DNA from: Planctomycetota bacterium
Lineage (GTDB): Bacteria > Planctomycetota > UBA8108 > UBA1146
Direction: 5' to 3'
Assembly: GCA_028825265.1 (NCBI GenBank)
Contig: JAPKAM010000017.1
Location: forward strand, 1-36,372
DNA length: 36,372 nt
Below the pieces are notes generated by a model. The model searched no databases. It had not been told where the DNA came from and was given only the letters and a program-made list of their open reading frames with translations. A program made the translations under genes and the position numbers. This document shows, piece after piece, positions 8,451 to 17,405 of this stretch (its first letter is position 1; each line of letters begins with the position of its first letter).

Positions 8451-9477
8451 GGATCTCTTCCACCACGGCTCGAAGGCTCTCCACCGGAGTCGGGGGCAAG
8501 ATGCCATGACCCAGATTGAAAACGTGTCCCGGATGATCGCCAAAGACCTCGAGTAGGTCCCTGACCCGCTGCCGAATCGACGCGACTGGAGCGAAGAGCG
8601 CCTGTGGTGGCATATTTCCCTGCAGAGCACAGCGATCTCCAAAGACCTCAAGGGCCTGCTGTGGACGCGTCATCTCATCCAGACTGACCGCCTCGATGCC
8701 GATTTCATCGACCATGCTGGAAATCTGCTTCAGGTGGCCGGCAGCACCTCGGATGAAGAGGATCCTCGGCACCCCGCAACCGTCGAGGCCTTCCATGATT
8801 CTCCGGCAATAACCGAGGGAGAACTCCTCGAAAGCCTGGTGACCGAGCATTCCACCCCACGAATCGAACAACTGGATCGCATTGGCTCCCGCTTCGACCT
8901 GGGCTTTCAGATAAGCGGTCACCGTATCCGCCAGTTTCTCCATCAAGCGATGGAGATCTGCCGGACTCTCGTACACCATTCTCTGAGCGGCAGCGAAGGT
9001 CCTACTGGGAGATCCTTCTAGGGCATAACAAGCAAGGGTCCACGGTGCCCCCGCAAACCCCAGTACAGGTACCTTTCCCTGGACACGCTGGTGTGTCGCC
9101 CGGATCACGTCCATCACGAATCCGGTTTCCTCGATCGGATCGGGAATCGAGAGGCGATCAATTCCGGCCCGATCGGTCAACGGCTGCGACATGCAGGGCC
9201 CTCGATCTCCAAACTCAACCTGCATCCCCATCGCCTCCAGCGGAACCAGGATGTCACTGAAGATGATCACCGCATCGACATCGAGGACGTCGAGTGGCTC
9301 CACCGTCACCTCGGATGCCAGCTCTGGATTCTTGCACAGGTCGAGGAATTCCATTCCAGCGCGGATTCGCTGATATCCCGGCAAGTATCGACCCGCCTGT
9401 CTCATGAACCAGACAGGTGTTCGATCAGTCGGTTCTCTTCGTAGGGCTTTGAGGAGCCGCGAGTCCTGTAAATTCAA
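8437..9477 (-). CDS. hemE: Uroporphyrinogen III decarboxylase
   Basis: A 346-residue cytosolic enzyme that decarboxylates the four acetate side chains of uroporphyrinogen III to give coproporphyrinogen III. It carries the family signature RTPVWFMRQAGRYLPGY near the N-terminus, the FSDILVP segment with the catalytic Asp, GFAGAPWTLACY, and the C-terminal NLGHGILPPTPVE. I place the start at a TTG (9477-9475), which has AGGAAGG 7 nt upstream. This gives a protein starting just before the conserved N-terminal helix and 13 nt after the hemB stop. A longer frame from 9657 would overlap hemB by 167 nt and adds residues that do not look like the family. It lies between hemB and the oxidase, with the latter overlapping its last codons. 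Confidence 0.96.
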   Translation of the reverse strand: MNLQDSRLLKALRREPTDRTPVWFMRQAGRYLPGYQRIRAGMEFLDLCKNPELASEVTVEPLDVLDVDAVIIFSDILVPLEAMGMQVEFGDRGPCMSQPLTDRAGIDRLSIPDPIEETGFVMDVIRATHQRVQGKVPVLGFAGAPWTLACYALEGSPSRTFAAAQRMVYESPADLHRLMEKLADTVTAYLKAQVEAGANAIQLFDSWGGMLGHQAFEEFSLGYCRRIMEGLDGCGVPRILFIRGAAGHLKQISSMVDEIGIEAVSLDEMTRPQQALEVFGDRCALQGNMPPQALFAPVASIRQRVRDLLEVFGDHPGHVFNLGHGILPPTPVESLRAVVEEIRAPR

Positions 9478-9492
9478 GGTTAGACCTTCCTC
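9475..9492 (-). promoter_or_regulatory. Ribosome-binding site and TTG start of hemE
   Basis: On the minus strand AGGAAGG overlaps the hemB stop codon and is followed by 7 nt and TTG. This site decides the hemE start: no in-frame ATG is positioned to give a family-length protein. Confidence 0.7.
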
Positions 9493-10489
9493 AGCCACGG
9501 GCACCCAGTTGACGAGCGGCCCGTTCTGCTCCGTAAGTAATGATGAACGACGCACCAGCCCGGCGAAAGGAATGCAAGGATTCCATGTAGGCCTGATCCA
9601 GGTCGATCCATCCTCGATCAGCAGCGGCATGGAGTTGTGCCCATTCTCCGCTGACATGGTAAGTCGCTACTGGTACGTCAAAGGAATCATGGATCTTCGA
9701 GACGATGTCGAGATATGGCAGTCCTGGTTTGACCATCACCATGTCCGCACCCTCTTCGAGATCGAGAGCCACCTCCTGAAGTGCTTCCCTTGAGTTTCTC
9801 GGATCCATCTGATAGCCCAATCGATCCCCGCCTGCCGGAGTGCTTCCCGCGGCTTCGCGAAACGGTCCGTAAAAAGCGGAGGCATATTTTGCTGCGTAGG
9901 AGAGGATCATCACCTCGTCATGACCAGCCCCATCGAGGGCTGTTCTGATCGCCTGAACCTGGCCATCGGCCATCGCAGAAGGCGCGACGATATCACAGCC
10001 GGCTTGCGCAAACACTGTCGACTGTTTGGCCAGTACTTCGAGAGTGGCATCGTTGTCCACCTGATAACTGCCATCCTCAGAATCGATGACGATTCCACAG
10101 TGCCCATGATCGGTGAATTCACAGAGGCAAACATCCGCGATGATGAGCAAATCGGGGGCTCGCTGTTTGATCTCCCGGATCGCCCTGGGAATCACTCCCA
10201 TCGGATCGATGGAGCCGGATCCTCTCGCATCCTTCTGGTCTGGAACTCCGAATAAGAGCACCGCTGGAACGCCGGCCTCCTCGACTTTAAGAGCTCGCTC
10301 TCCGATTCGATCGGTCGAGTGATGGAACTGTCCGGCCAGAGAATCGATGGGGCGATCGATCCCCTCCCCATCACAGACAAATAGAGGTTGCACCAAATTA
10401 TGCCGAGTCAGGTGCGATTCAGCCAGGATCTCACGCGTGGCGGAGTTACGTCTACGCCGCCGCATCCTACGTACTGGAAATATGGCCAT
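9491..10489 (-). CDS. hemB: Delta-aminolevulinic acid dehydratase (porphobilinogen synthase), zinc type
   Basis: A 332-residue cytosolic enzyme that condenses two 5-aminolevulinates into porphobilinogen. The zinc-site cluster DVCLCEFTDHGHCG (Cys 121, 123 and 131) marks the Zn-dependent class rather than the Asp-rich Mg class. The two Schiff-base lysines are in SYAAKYASAFYGPFR (K201) and MVKPGLPYLD (K254). The Arg-rich N-terminus (RRMRRRRR) is the usual pre-barrel arm. The ATG at 10489 has AAGAGGA about 5 nt upstream. It follows hemD by 45 nt and precedes hemE by 13 nt in the same run. Confidence 0.97.
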   Translation of the reverse strand: MAIFPVRRMRRRRRNSATREILAESHLTRHNLVQPLFVCDGEGIDRPIDSLAGQFHHSTDRIGERALKVEEAGVPAVLLFGVPDQKDARGSGSIDPMGVIPRAIREIKQRAPDLLIIADVCLCEFTDHGHCGIVIDSEDGSYQVDNDATLEVLAKQSTVFAQAGCDIVAPSAMADGQVQAIRTALDGAGHDEVMILSYAAKYASAFYGPFREAAGSTPAGGDRLGYQMDPRNSREALQEVALDLEEGADMVMVKPGLPYLDIVSKIHDSFDVPVATYHVSGEWAQLHAAADRGWIDLDQAYMESLHSFRRAGASFIITYGAERAARQLGARG

Positions 10490-10534
10490 CGGGTCCTCTT
10501 TCTCTCAACGATGCTGCCGGTCGAGGAACTGATC

Positions 10535-11314
10535 TCACTTCGAACCATCGGATTGGCAAGCCACTAGCCGGATACAGGCTTGAATCAGCTCTTCCATTGT
10601 TGACCGTACCGCCATTTCGATCCGTTTCCAGCCTTGCTCACGCAGTTCTTGAGCCGTGACTTGCCCTGCAGCGACTGCCGGTATTGCCCGTAGTTTGTCG
10701 ATGCCATGCTCTGATCGACTGCTGACCGCTCGTACCGCAGATGGACTCGAAAAAATGATGCCGGTCGGGTCCGGAAATTCGGAGATCCAGTTTGCAGGAT
10801 CGAGGCTCTCCTCCTCCTGAGTCGTGGAAGCCTCGACTCGAGTGACCTCGAATCCAGCGGCCGCCAGTCGATCTTTTATAATGGGAAGCCCGATGTCGCT
10901 GGTGAAATGAATCGCCGGCCGACAGGTCATGGAATCTAACACATCGAGTGCCAGGGCTTCGGCGCCACTCCCATCGGCCTCGATCGTGACCTCGAACCCG
11001 CCTTCTCGAATCGCTGCCGCTGTCTGCGGTCCCACCGCAGCCCAGTTCATCGATTGTAGTCGAATTCGATCATCTTCCCCCAGCATCTCGACCAGATGCC
11101 GCACCGTAGTCGCGCTGGTGAAAATCAACAATCCGTCGGCGGGTAGCCGCTCCAGCGAGGGCATCACCGCAAGCCGATCGCTGGCACTCAATCGGATCGC
11201 AGGAGCCAGCATCACTTCTGCACCGAGTCGGGTCAGAGCCGCTCTCCAGGAGTCCGCTCTTTCTCGGGGCCGCGTCAGAATCCAGCGAGATCCTTGTAGT
11301 TCATCACCGTTCAC
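10535..11314 (-). CDS. hemD: Uroporphyrinogen III synthase
   Basis: A 259-residue enzyme that cyclises hydroxymethylbilane with inversion of ring D. HemD proteins diverge strongly, and recognition rests on the two-lobed pattern: ILTRPRERADSW at the N-terminus, LIFTSATTVRHL, AAVGPQTAAAI (family GPxTA), HFTSDIG, and FSSPSAVRAV followed by AVAAGQVTAQELREQGW in the second half. Position directly after hemC is diagnostic. The start is GTG (11314-11312), which overlaps the hemC stop as GTGA, implying coupled translation. Confidence 0.93.
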   Translation of the reverse strand: MNGDELQGSRWILTRPRERADSWRAALTRLGAEVMLAPAIRLSASDRLAVMPSLERLPADGLLIFTSATTVRHLVEMLGEDDRIRLQSMNWAAVGPQTAAAIREGGFEVTIEADGSGAEALALDVLDSMTCRPAIHFTSDIGLPIIKDRLAAAGFEVTRVEASTTQEEESLDPANWISEFPDPTGIIFSSPSAVRAVSSRSEHGIDKLRAIPAVAAGQVTAQELREQGWKRIEMAVRSTMEELIQACIRLVACQSDGSK

Positions 11315-12243
11315 TCGAGACCCAGTTGCTCATCGAGAAGTTGCAGGATTTCATCTCCTCCGGCTTTACGAACCAATTGGGCCAACTGATGTCCCAGTTC
11401 ACCGGCAGACCCGGCCGATCCCTCAAGCCCCAGCCGAACCAGTCGTGAACCATCGGGAAGACCGAGAACACCACAGAGACTCAAGTGGTCACCGGAGACC
11501 ACCGCAAAGGCACCCACCGGAAGGTGACAACCACCACCCAGAGCCGCCAAAAACTGCCGTTCAGCTTCGACGCAGGTGCGAGTGATGGGATCGTCGAGGA
11601 ATTCAATCGCCTTCGCGAGGGCACGATCTTCAGTTCTGATCTCTACTGCAAGTGCCCCTTGAGCCGGGGCCGGAGTCACTTCTGTGATCGAGATGGCACA
11701 CCGAATCCTGTCCTTCAGCGCTAATCGATGAAGTCCCGCACAGGCTAATACCAGTCCGGCATCCCCTCGTTCTTCGTAAACTCTCAGTCGAGTCTCCACA
11801 TTTCCACGGATACCCTCCACCACTAGCTGGGGAAATCGATGAAGAATCTGTGAACTCCTGCGCAACGAGCCCGTCGCGACCGTGGATCCCGGAGGCACGT
11901 CGACGAGGCCAGGATAGCGGGCTGAAATCCATGCATCTCTGGGATCTTCTCGTGCAGGGATGGCAGCGATCATCAGTTCTGGAGGCTGGACAATCGGGAG
12001 GTCCTTGAGTGAATGCACTGCCAGGTCCACTTGGCCACTAGCGAGCGCGCGCTCGACTTCTGCGGTGAAGACTCCTGGAGCCCCGACCTGATGCAACGGC
12101 GTCACCTGATCCTGATCACCGCCAGTCTCGATCAACACTTCCTCGACGCTGATCTCCGGATGCATTCCTTGAATCTGAGCAGCGACCCAGCCCGACTGAG
12201 TTCTTGCAAGATTGCTCGCTCGCGTCCCCAATCGAATTTTCAT
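11311..12243 (-). CDS. hemC: Hydroxymethylbilane synthase (porphobilinogen deaminase)
   Basis: A 310-residue enzyme that polymerises four porphobilinogens into hydroxymethylbilane. Characteristic segments are RLGTRASNLARTQS at the N-terminus, DLAVHSLKDLP with the catalytic Asp region, GSLRRSSQ with substrate-binding arginines, and LGGGCHLPVGA carrying the Cys (C239) that anchors the dipyrromethane cofactor. The ATG at 12243 overlaps the hemA stop by 4 nt (ATGA), and its own stop overlaps hemD by 4 nt. Confidence 0.98.
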   Translation of the reverse strand: MKIRLGTRASNLARTQSGWVAAQIQGMHPEISVEEVLIETGGDQDQVTPLHQVGAPGVFTAEVERALASGQVDLAVHSLKDLPIVQPPELMIAAIPAREDPRDAWISARYPGLVDVPPGSTVATGSLRRSSQILHRFPQLVVEGIRGNVETRLRVYEERGDAGLVLACAGLHRLALKDRIRCAISITEVTPAPAQGALAVEIRTEDRALAKAIEFLDDPITRTCVEAERQFLAALGGGCHLPVGAFAVVSGDHLSLCGVLGLPDGSRLVRLGLEGSAGSAGELGHQLAQLVRKAGGDEILQLLDEQLGLE

Positions 12244-13517
12244 TTCTGTTCCTCATCCTCGAAAGTCTCCTGCTTGAAGAGCGACTCTATTCGACTCACG
12301 AAAGATTCGCTCCATTGCGAACTCGTTGCACGGAACTCTTTGGTCGGCCGATGAAGGGCACGCTTCAACAATTTCCTGACCAACACTGTGAGTTGTTGAT
12401 GCGTCTCGGCATCGAGTTCGTCGCGCAGAAGATCCAGTTCCTGCTCGCTCGCATCCTCGAGTGATTTCCTCAGCGACAGGATGGCTGGTTGCAGCTGCTG
12501 ATTCACGATCCAGACCTGAAACTGCTGTCTCTCGTGTTCCACGATTTCTTCGGCACCTGGAATTGCTTCCTGCCTGGAAGTGAGATTCTCCTGGATCAGG
12601 CGTGCCAGATCATCGAGGTTGTAGAGGAAAACCTGTGGCAGTTCCTTCACGGCAGGATCGATATCCCTCGGGACACCCAGATCCACCAGCAACAATCCCT
12701 TCGGACGACCCTCGAGTACCTTTCGGATCAGATCGGTTTTGATGATGGGATGCGCAGACGCCGTCGAACTGATCAACACATCTGTATTCACGAGGACACT
12801 CGGAAGGTCCTCAAGGCTGCCTGGCTCTGCACCAAACATGCTGGCGAGGTGCTCCGCGTGTTCCTCGCTCCTGTTCAGTATCGTGATCTTGGCGCCTTCG
12901 ATTTCCTGTAGGTGCCTGAGAACCAGTTCTGCCACCTCTCCGGCTCCGATGATGCAGTAATGAAGACCGGACACTTTGCCGTGAATCTTTTTCGCCACTT
13001 TGAGAGCGCCATAGGCCAGCGACAGGGCACCATCTCCGATCGAAGTCTCGGAGCGAACTCGTTTCCCACATCTCAACGCTTTCTCCCATAGTTTCCGGAT
13101 CACCGAACCCGCAACCTGGGTTTCTTCGGACAGTTCGATGGCAATGCGTATCTGACCCAGGATTTCACTTTCTCCGAGCAACTGACTTTCAAGGCCGGAA
13201 GCGACTCTGAGCAATCGCGTGATCGACTCATGGTGTTGCAGGATCAACTCGTCGACTTCACCGGGAATCGAAAATTGTCGTTCATGCATCCATTGCTTGA
13301 GGATCTCTTCAAGAATCTCCTGCCCTCGCTCCTGTTTTTCTGTCGCCAGGAATAGTTCGGTCCTGTTGCAGGTGGAAATCAGCAGCGCATTTTCGATGGC
13401 CATCTTGAAGCGCAGATCCGACAGGATCCCCACCGCTTGCTCTCTATTGATGGCAATCTTCTCCCTGATTTCTATCGGGAAATTAGAATGGCTGAGAGTC
13501 AGACTGGAAATCTTCAT
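12240..13517 (-). CDS. hemA: Glutamyl-tRNA reductase
   Basis: A 425-residue NADPH-dependent enzyme that reduces glutamate on charged tRNA-Glu to the semialdehyde, the first step of C5 tetrapyrrole synthesis. ISTCNRTELF carries the catalytic Cys (C50). ESQLLGESEILGQIR is the substrate-domain helix, IIGAGEVAELVLRHL the NADPH site, and LVDLGVPRDIDPAV the family motif after it. The C-terminal helical dimerisation domain is present and acidic. Its partner HemL is encoded at 21709 on the opposite strand. The ATG at 13517 overlaps the upstream hemX-like stop by 4 nt. Confidence 0.97.
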   Translation of the reverse strand: MKISSLTLSHSNFPIEIREKIAINREQAVGILSDLRFKMAIENALLISTCNRTELFLATEKQERGQEILEEILKQWMHERQFSIPGEVDELILQHHESITRLLRVASGLESQLLGESEILGQIRIAIELSEETQVAGSVIRKLWEKALRCGKRVRSETSIGDGALSLAYGALKVAKKIHGKVSGLHYCIIGAGEVAELVLRHLQEIEGAKITILNRSEEHAEHLASMFGAEPGSLEDLPSVLVNTDVLISSTASAHPIIKTDLIRKVLEGRPKGLLLVDLGVPRDIDPAVKELPQVFLYNLDDLARLIQENLTSRQEAIPGAEEIVEHERQQFQVWIVNQQLQPAILSLRKSLEDASEQELDLLRDELDAETHQQLTVLVRKLLKRALHRPTKEFRATSSQWSESFVSRIESLFKQETFEDEEQK

Positions 13518-14314
13518 CGGCTATGAGGCCCAAAGCTGATCACCCAAATGCTGATGAATACCACGGAAGCCAGACCCACCACCGAACACCATGCTCGCCA
13601 TTCAGTCACGGTTCCAGTGGAGCGCGGAACCAGTGCGAGAACTCCAAACAGCCCCATCAGTCCCAAGGAGATGGGAGTCACTGGCCCGCTGGACGAATCG
13701 ACACCATTCCCTAGAAAAACAGAAGTCCCTACAGTGATCGCAAGGGACACTGCTGCGATACCTGTGGCTAATCGGATCAACCGAGAGAGGGACTCTAACG
13801 ACGACAGGCTGGTGAATAGAAGTCCAAACTGACTCGTCTTGATCGACCTTTTGAGCAGCAACCACAGTATGCCGTGGATACCTGCAGTGATGACTCCCGC
13901 AACTCCGATCCAGGCGGTAAATGCATGAAGAGAGCTGATCGATCCGATCGATCGAGGTGCTGGAATTTGAGCCCCGAGCGAGAAACTAGCACTTCCCAGT
14001 TGTAGCACAAAGGTCAACAACAGCCCAAAGATGAGGGTGCAGCGATCACCGGAAGCACTGGCCAGTAGCAGGTGCATGGTGACGATGAGAAGTGCCAAAA
14101 GTGAAAGGGTTTCCCAGTGGCTATCGACCGGGCATGCCCCGATCTCTATCCCTCGAAAAATCAGGGCCACAAGGTGTATCGCTACGGTCAGCCACATCCA
14201 GGGGGAAGTAGTGGAGGCTCTTCCCGCCCTCATCGTCCGGAGTTCTCCCGAAAGGAGCACTCCATAGATAACCGTCAGGCTGATCGCAACACTATTGGTG
14301 ACGATCTCCAACAA
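13514..14314 (-). CDS. hemX: HemX/CcsA-type cytochrome c assembly membrane protein
   Basis: An integral membrane protein of about 266 residues with roughly eight hydrophobic segments. It carries the PF01578-like features HWETLSLLALLIV (the S-x-x-E segment of HemX/CcsA) and SSLHAFTAWIGVAGV with a likely heme-facing His. In Bacillus-type operons hemX sits beside hemA and tunes HemA level. CcsA/ResC relatives handle heme for cytochrome c maturation. The long Trp-rich loop typical of true CcsA is not evident, so HemX is the better name. The start is one of two adjacent TTG codons (14314 or 14311), 3 or 6 nt after GGGGAG. It follows pckA by only about 15 nt. Confidence 0.75.
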   Translation of the reverse strand: MLEIVTNSVAISLTVIYGVLLSGELRTMRAGRASTTSPWMWLTVAIHLVALIFRGIEIGACPVDSHWETLSLLALLIVTMHLLLASASGDRCTLIFGLLLTFVLQLGSASFSLGAQIPAPRSIGSISSLHAFTAWIGVAGVITAGIHGILWLLLKRSIKTSQFGLLFTSLSSLESLSRLIRLATGIAAVSLAITVGTSVFLGNGVDSSSGPVTPISLGLMGLFGVLALVPRSTGTVTEWRAWCSVVGLASVVFISIWVISFGPHSR

Positions 14315-14329
14315 GAACTCCCCTGGCGA

Positions 14330-15889
14330 CTACACGCCAAGCGCTTGGGTAATTTCCTCATCCAACCCGGGGAAGGAATTGAGGAATTCTATGCGCTCCT
14401 CACGAATCCGTTCGACATGACCAAGATACTCTTCGGTTCTTTGCTGAGCTTGGTAAAGCAGACGCGGCTGAAGAATCCCGATATCTTTGGAATCGATCCC
14501 GGGTACCTCTGAAGCCACCTCGTACCCGAAGTCTGGGTCGAGTTCCCACTGGATGCTGGACTCGGCAATCCCTTTGACGATGGCACTCGAATGCTGAATC
14601 TTGACCTTCATCGAACGGTCTTCAGCAGCCGGTCCGCCGACTCTTCCCGTATTGAGTAGGTAGACCTCCATCGGATGCTTCTTCAGCAACTGCAGGAAAC
14701 GGTTGCCCTGTTGCGAGTGAAGCAGCGGGAAGAAAGGGTTGGTTCCTGGAACTCGAAGGAACTTTCCGGCCTCATCCTTGCCACCAGCACTGGTACCCTG
14801 AGTCTCTCCGAGCATGAAGTAAGCCGCAGCCTGAGTCGCATCGAGTTTGCAAACACCTGGAATGATGTTCTCGTTTCGGTTCAAGATCAGCAGGAAATCT
14901 GCCTTGGGAACCTCACGGGCATCAATGGCTCCCTCGATGTCCCCCATCCTGATCACTGCACGACCATTCTGGGTGTATGTCTCGTCGAAGAAGTCGAGGG
15001 AACGATCCTCGTTCTGAGCGACATTTTCGAGATAGGAGACACTGCGGCAGACGGCAGCATGAATGGTCGGTTCATCCTTGATGGAAAGTCCGAAAGTCTT
15101 GGCAAAACAGCCGTTCTCAGTGCCCTGGATAGAACCATCCGCCATCATGGCAACGAAATCGTCCTGGACAGGCCCCGAGTCATTCTGGCGAGTAAAGGTG
15201 GTCGTGGTCTTACCGGTGCCACTCAATCCGACGATCAGAGCCGTCTTCTTCTCATCACCCACAGGGATCATCTTGCAGCCGGCATGAAGCGCCAAGCCCC
15301 CCTTGTTGAATACAAGAGAGTTCCACATCCTCAATCCACCCTTTTTTGATTCTCCGAAGTAGTCGGAGTTCATCACCCGAGTGACCCCGGCTTCCAGGTC
15401 TACCGAGATACAGCGATCATCGGGGTAGCCCTCTGCGACCACGCTCGGTGTGTAGACAACCGTCAGTTCCGGGTCCCAGTCATCGGCTTCAGTACCATCG
15501 AGGGGGTAGTAGAGCAGATTTTGCATCGCTGCGATGTTGGCGTACCCACGCTCCATCCAGAGCCTCGCGGAGGTTCTGTAGACGGGATCATTTCCGATGT
15601 AGCCATCGACGCAGATCATCTCAGCCGATCGGATGAACTCGCCTTGAATCTCAGCCAGGCGATCCGCTTCCTTGCGAGTCATGCACTGATCGCTGTGCTT
15701 GCTCGGATCGTCATCGATGATATACGTGGATTTCTTCGACCGAGCGTCGACCTTGGTCTGAACATTGAGGTTATCGAAGCATGTCACATGCCCATTGGAC
15801 ATCTCGAAGCTGATCTTCCTCAACATCTCTGCGTCGGGACGAAAGATGGTGGTTTTCGGCTCAATCTTGAAGCGATTCAAGGTTGCCAT
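14330..15889 (-). CDS. pckA: Phosphoenolpyruvate carboxykinase (ATP), divergent subgroup
   Basis: A 519-residue enzyme converting oxaloacetate and ATP to phosphoenolpyruvate, CO2 and ADP. The P-loop GLSGTGKTTTT (residues 221-231) is the PEPCK-ATP kinase-1a motif. TENGCFAKTFGL and the substrate/metal residues in YFGESKKGG (Lys) and LHAGCKM (His) match family positions. The kinase-2 segment reads VQDDF rather than the usual L-I-G-D-D-E-H-G-W, and the region before the P-loop differs from enterobacterial PckA, so this looks like a distinct subgroup. The ATG at 15889 has AAGGAG 4 nt upstream; a longer frame from 15961 has no such site. With 15 nt to hemX it probably heads the heme transcription unit. 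Confidence 0.92.
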   Translation of the reverse strand: MATLNRFKIEPKTTIFRPDAEMLRKISFEMSNGHVTCFDNLNVQTKVDARSKKSTYIIDDDPSKHSDQCMTRKEADRLAEIQGEFIRSAEMICVDGYIGNDPVYRTSARLWMERGYANIAAMQNLLYYPLDGTEADDWDPELTVVYTPSVVAEGYPDDRCISVDLEAGVTRVMNSDYFGESKKGGLRMWNSLVFNKGGLALHAGCKMIPVGDEKKTALIVGLSGTGKTTTTFTRQNDSGPVQDDFVAMMADGSIQGTENGCFAKTFGLSIKDEPTIHAAVCRSVSYLENVAQNEDRSLDFFDETYTQNGRAVIRMGDIEGAIDAREVPKADFLLILNRNENIIPGVCKLDATQAAAYFMLGETQGTSAGGKDEAGKFLRVPGTNPFFPLLHSQQGNRFLQLLKKHPMEVYLLNTGRVGGPAAEDRSMKVKIQHSSAIVKGIAESSIQWELDPDFGYEVASEVPGIDSKDIGILQPRLLYQAQQRTEEYLGHVERIREERIEFLNSFPGLDEEITQALGV

Positions 15890-16088
15890 GCCTCTCCTTA
15901 CTGAGACCACTGATAGGATCTCTTCAGGGCTCGTTTTGACTGCAAGTTGGGTACCGATCAAGTGGTCAGGCTACCATCGGGGTCTGCAGACGCACCCCAA
16001 AGTAGCAGGAAAAATCCAACTGCCCATTAGGCTGCCAATTTGCGGGATCCGAGCCACAGGACCGGGTCGAGGAGTCGATTCGTATCGA

Positions 16089-16334
16089 CTAGTTTTCGCC
16101 CCCCCAGGGCGATTCTGGGCATCGCTCATCGGCCAGTTGGGCAGTCGCCTCGTCGACCAGTTCCCTGCTGCAAACCTTCTTGATGCGATCCAGCACCTGC
16201 TCCAGAGTTTTCCACTGCCCGGTGAGCCGCGGATCCTTGCGACCCACAGGGGGGAAGTCGACTTTCCAGGCCACCTCTCCCTTCCCCAGGGACACGGAAG
16301 TCACCTTGAGACCTCGCTCTGCATGGCTCGTCAT
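16089..16334 (-). CDS. Small protein of unknown function
   Basis: An 81-residue soluble protein that I do not recognise. The ATG at 16334 has a good GGAGG about 10 nt upstream, which is the main reason to call it. The sequence is mixed and charged, with GEVAWKVDFPPVG in the middle, WKTLEQVLDRIKKVC as a likely helix, and an acidic C-terminus. It has no signal peptide or membrane segment. It lies 199 nt upstream of pckA on the same strand and is divergent from the HAD gene. A 7-bp inverted repeat AGTCGAT/ATCGACT (16073-16090) overlaps its stop codon. Confidence 0.6.
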   Translation of the reverse strand: MTSHAERGLKVTSVSLGKGEVAWKVDFPPVGRKDPRLTGQWKTLEQVLDRIKKVCSRELVDEATAQLADERCPESPWGGEN

Positions 16335-16540
16335 CTATTCTATTCCTCCAGTTGGAACCGATTCACGATTTCATCGTTGGTCGGGTCGAGAACTTCACAT
16401 CACCGATTCGCTCCCCATGGTAATCATCCAGTCCCTGTTCCGGTACCATTTCCATCGAAGGCTTGCCCCCATGTGAGGTGAGCCCCACCATTTCATCAGA
16501 CCTGAGTTCCCGTATGTTAACCCTAAAGAGGAGTGCATCT

Positions 16541-17374
16541 TTGCGCGAGTATGACGCCATCATCCTGGATCTGGACGGGACGCTGATCGAGGACGGCGGC
16601 GGGATTCGCCCCCGAGTTCGCAGTGCATTGCACCGGATCTCCGAAGCGGGCGTGCACGTGATGATCGCAACCGGAAGATCGGAACAATCGGCGGCTCCTG
16701 TCCTTGATGATCTCCAGATCTTCAATCCGATGATCGTCTACAACGGTGCCGCGGTTTACTGCCCAAACAGCCGCTCGTTGATCGAGGAACGAAACATCGA
16801 CCGAGGTCATCTCGACCAGTTGCTCCACTACGCCAAACAGCACGACCTGCTTCCGGTGGTGATGTGCGCAGATTCAAAACGAGCACTGTCCCCCAGAACC
16901 GATGCGCTGAAGTTCGCACTCCACGACATGAAAGCGGTCGAAATTGTTGCCCAAGATCAGATGCGAATCGATCGTCCGATCCGCCTCTCGCTCTTTTCAG
17001 AACACCATCACGATACGAAAAAATTCGCCGACGAAATCAGGGCCATTTCCGACTCAGAGGCATACTTCACCTGGTTCCCGCTCAACCTCCTGCCATCTCA
17101 TCAGGACAGTTCATTGTTGGTCGTCGATGTCCAGCCTCCATGCGAAGGAAAGAAAGAAGCTCTGATGTATCTTCAAAAACATCATGGAATCTCTGCAGAT
17201 CGCTGCGTCGCCATCGGTGATGCGACCAACGACAGTCCGATGGTTGAACTCGCAGGACTTGGAGTTGCGATGGGAAATGCCATGGAAGAACTAAAGCAAG
17301 TGGCCGACCGTGTGATCGGAGCCAACGACACGGATGCGATCGCCGATCTCATCGATGAGCTCTGGGTTCAATAG
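16541..17374 (+). CDS. Cof-type HAD-superfamily phosphatase
   Basis: A 277-residue soluble phosphohydrolase with all four HAD motifs: LDLDGTL (motif I), MIATGRS (motif II), a Lys in EGKKEAL (motif III) and IGDATNDSPM (motif IV). The C2B-type cap of about 130 residues between motifs II and III places it with the Cof/YbiV sugar- or nucleotide-phosphate phosphatases. The substrate is unknown. The best start is TTG at 16541, 7 nt after GAGGAG, which puts the catalytic motif close to the N-terminus as usual. An ATG at 16514 is possible but lacks a ribosome-binding site. The gene converges on msrP with a hairpin between them. Confidence 0.9.
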   Translation: MREYDAIILDLDGTLIEDGGGIRPRVRSALHRISEAGVHVMIATGRSEQSAAPVLDDLQIFNPMIVYNGAAVYCPNSRSLIEERNIDRGHLDQLLHYAKQHDLLPVVMCADSKRALSPRTDALKFALHDMKAVEIVAQDQMRIDRPIRLSLFSEHHHDTKKFADEIRAISDSEAYFTWFPLNLLPSHQDSSLLVVDVQPPCEGKKEALMYLQKHHGISADRCVAIGDATNDSPMVELAGLGVAMGNAMEELKQVADRVIGANDTDAIADLIDELWVQ

Positions 17375-17405
17375 GCTAAGAGTCGAGCAATGGTCGGTAC
17401 CCACT

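Noticed and set aside
16073-16090. Inverted repeat AGTCGAT/ATCGACT overlapping the stop of the small unknown gene, considered as a terminator
   Set aside because: The stem includes the stop codon and no T-tract follows, so it was not listed as a terminator.
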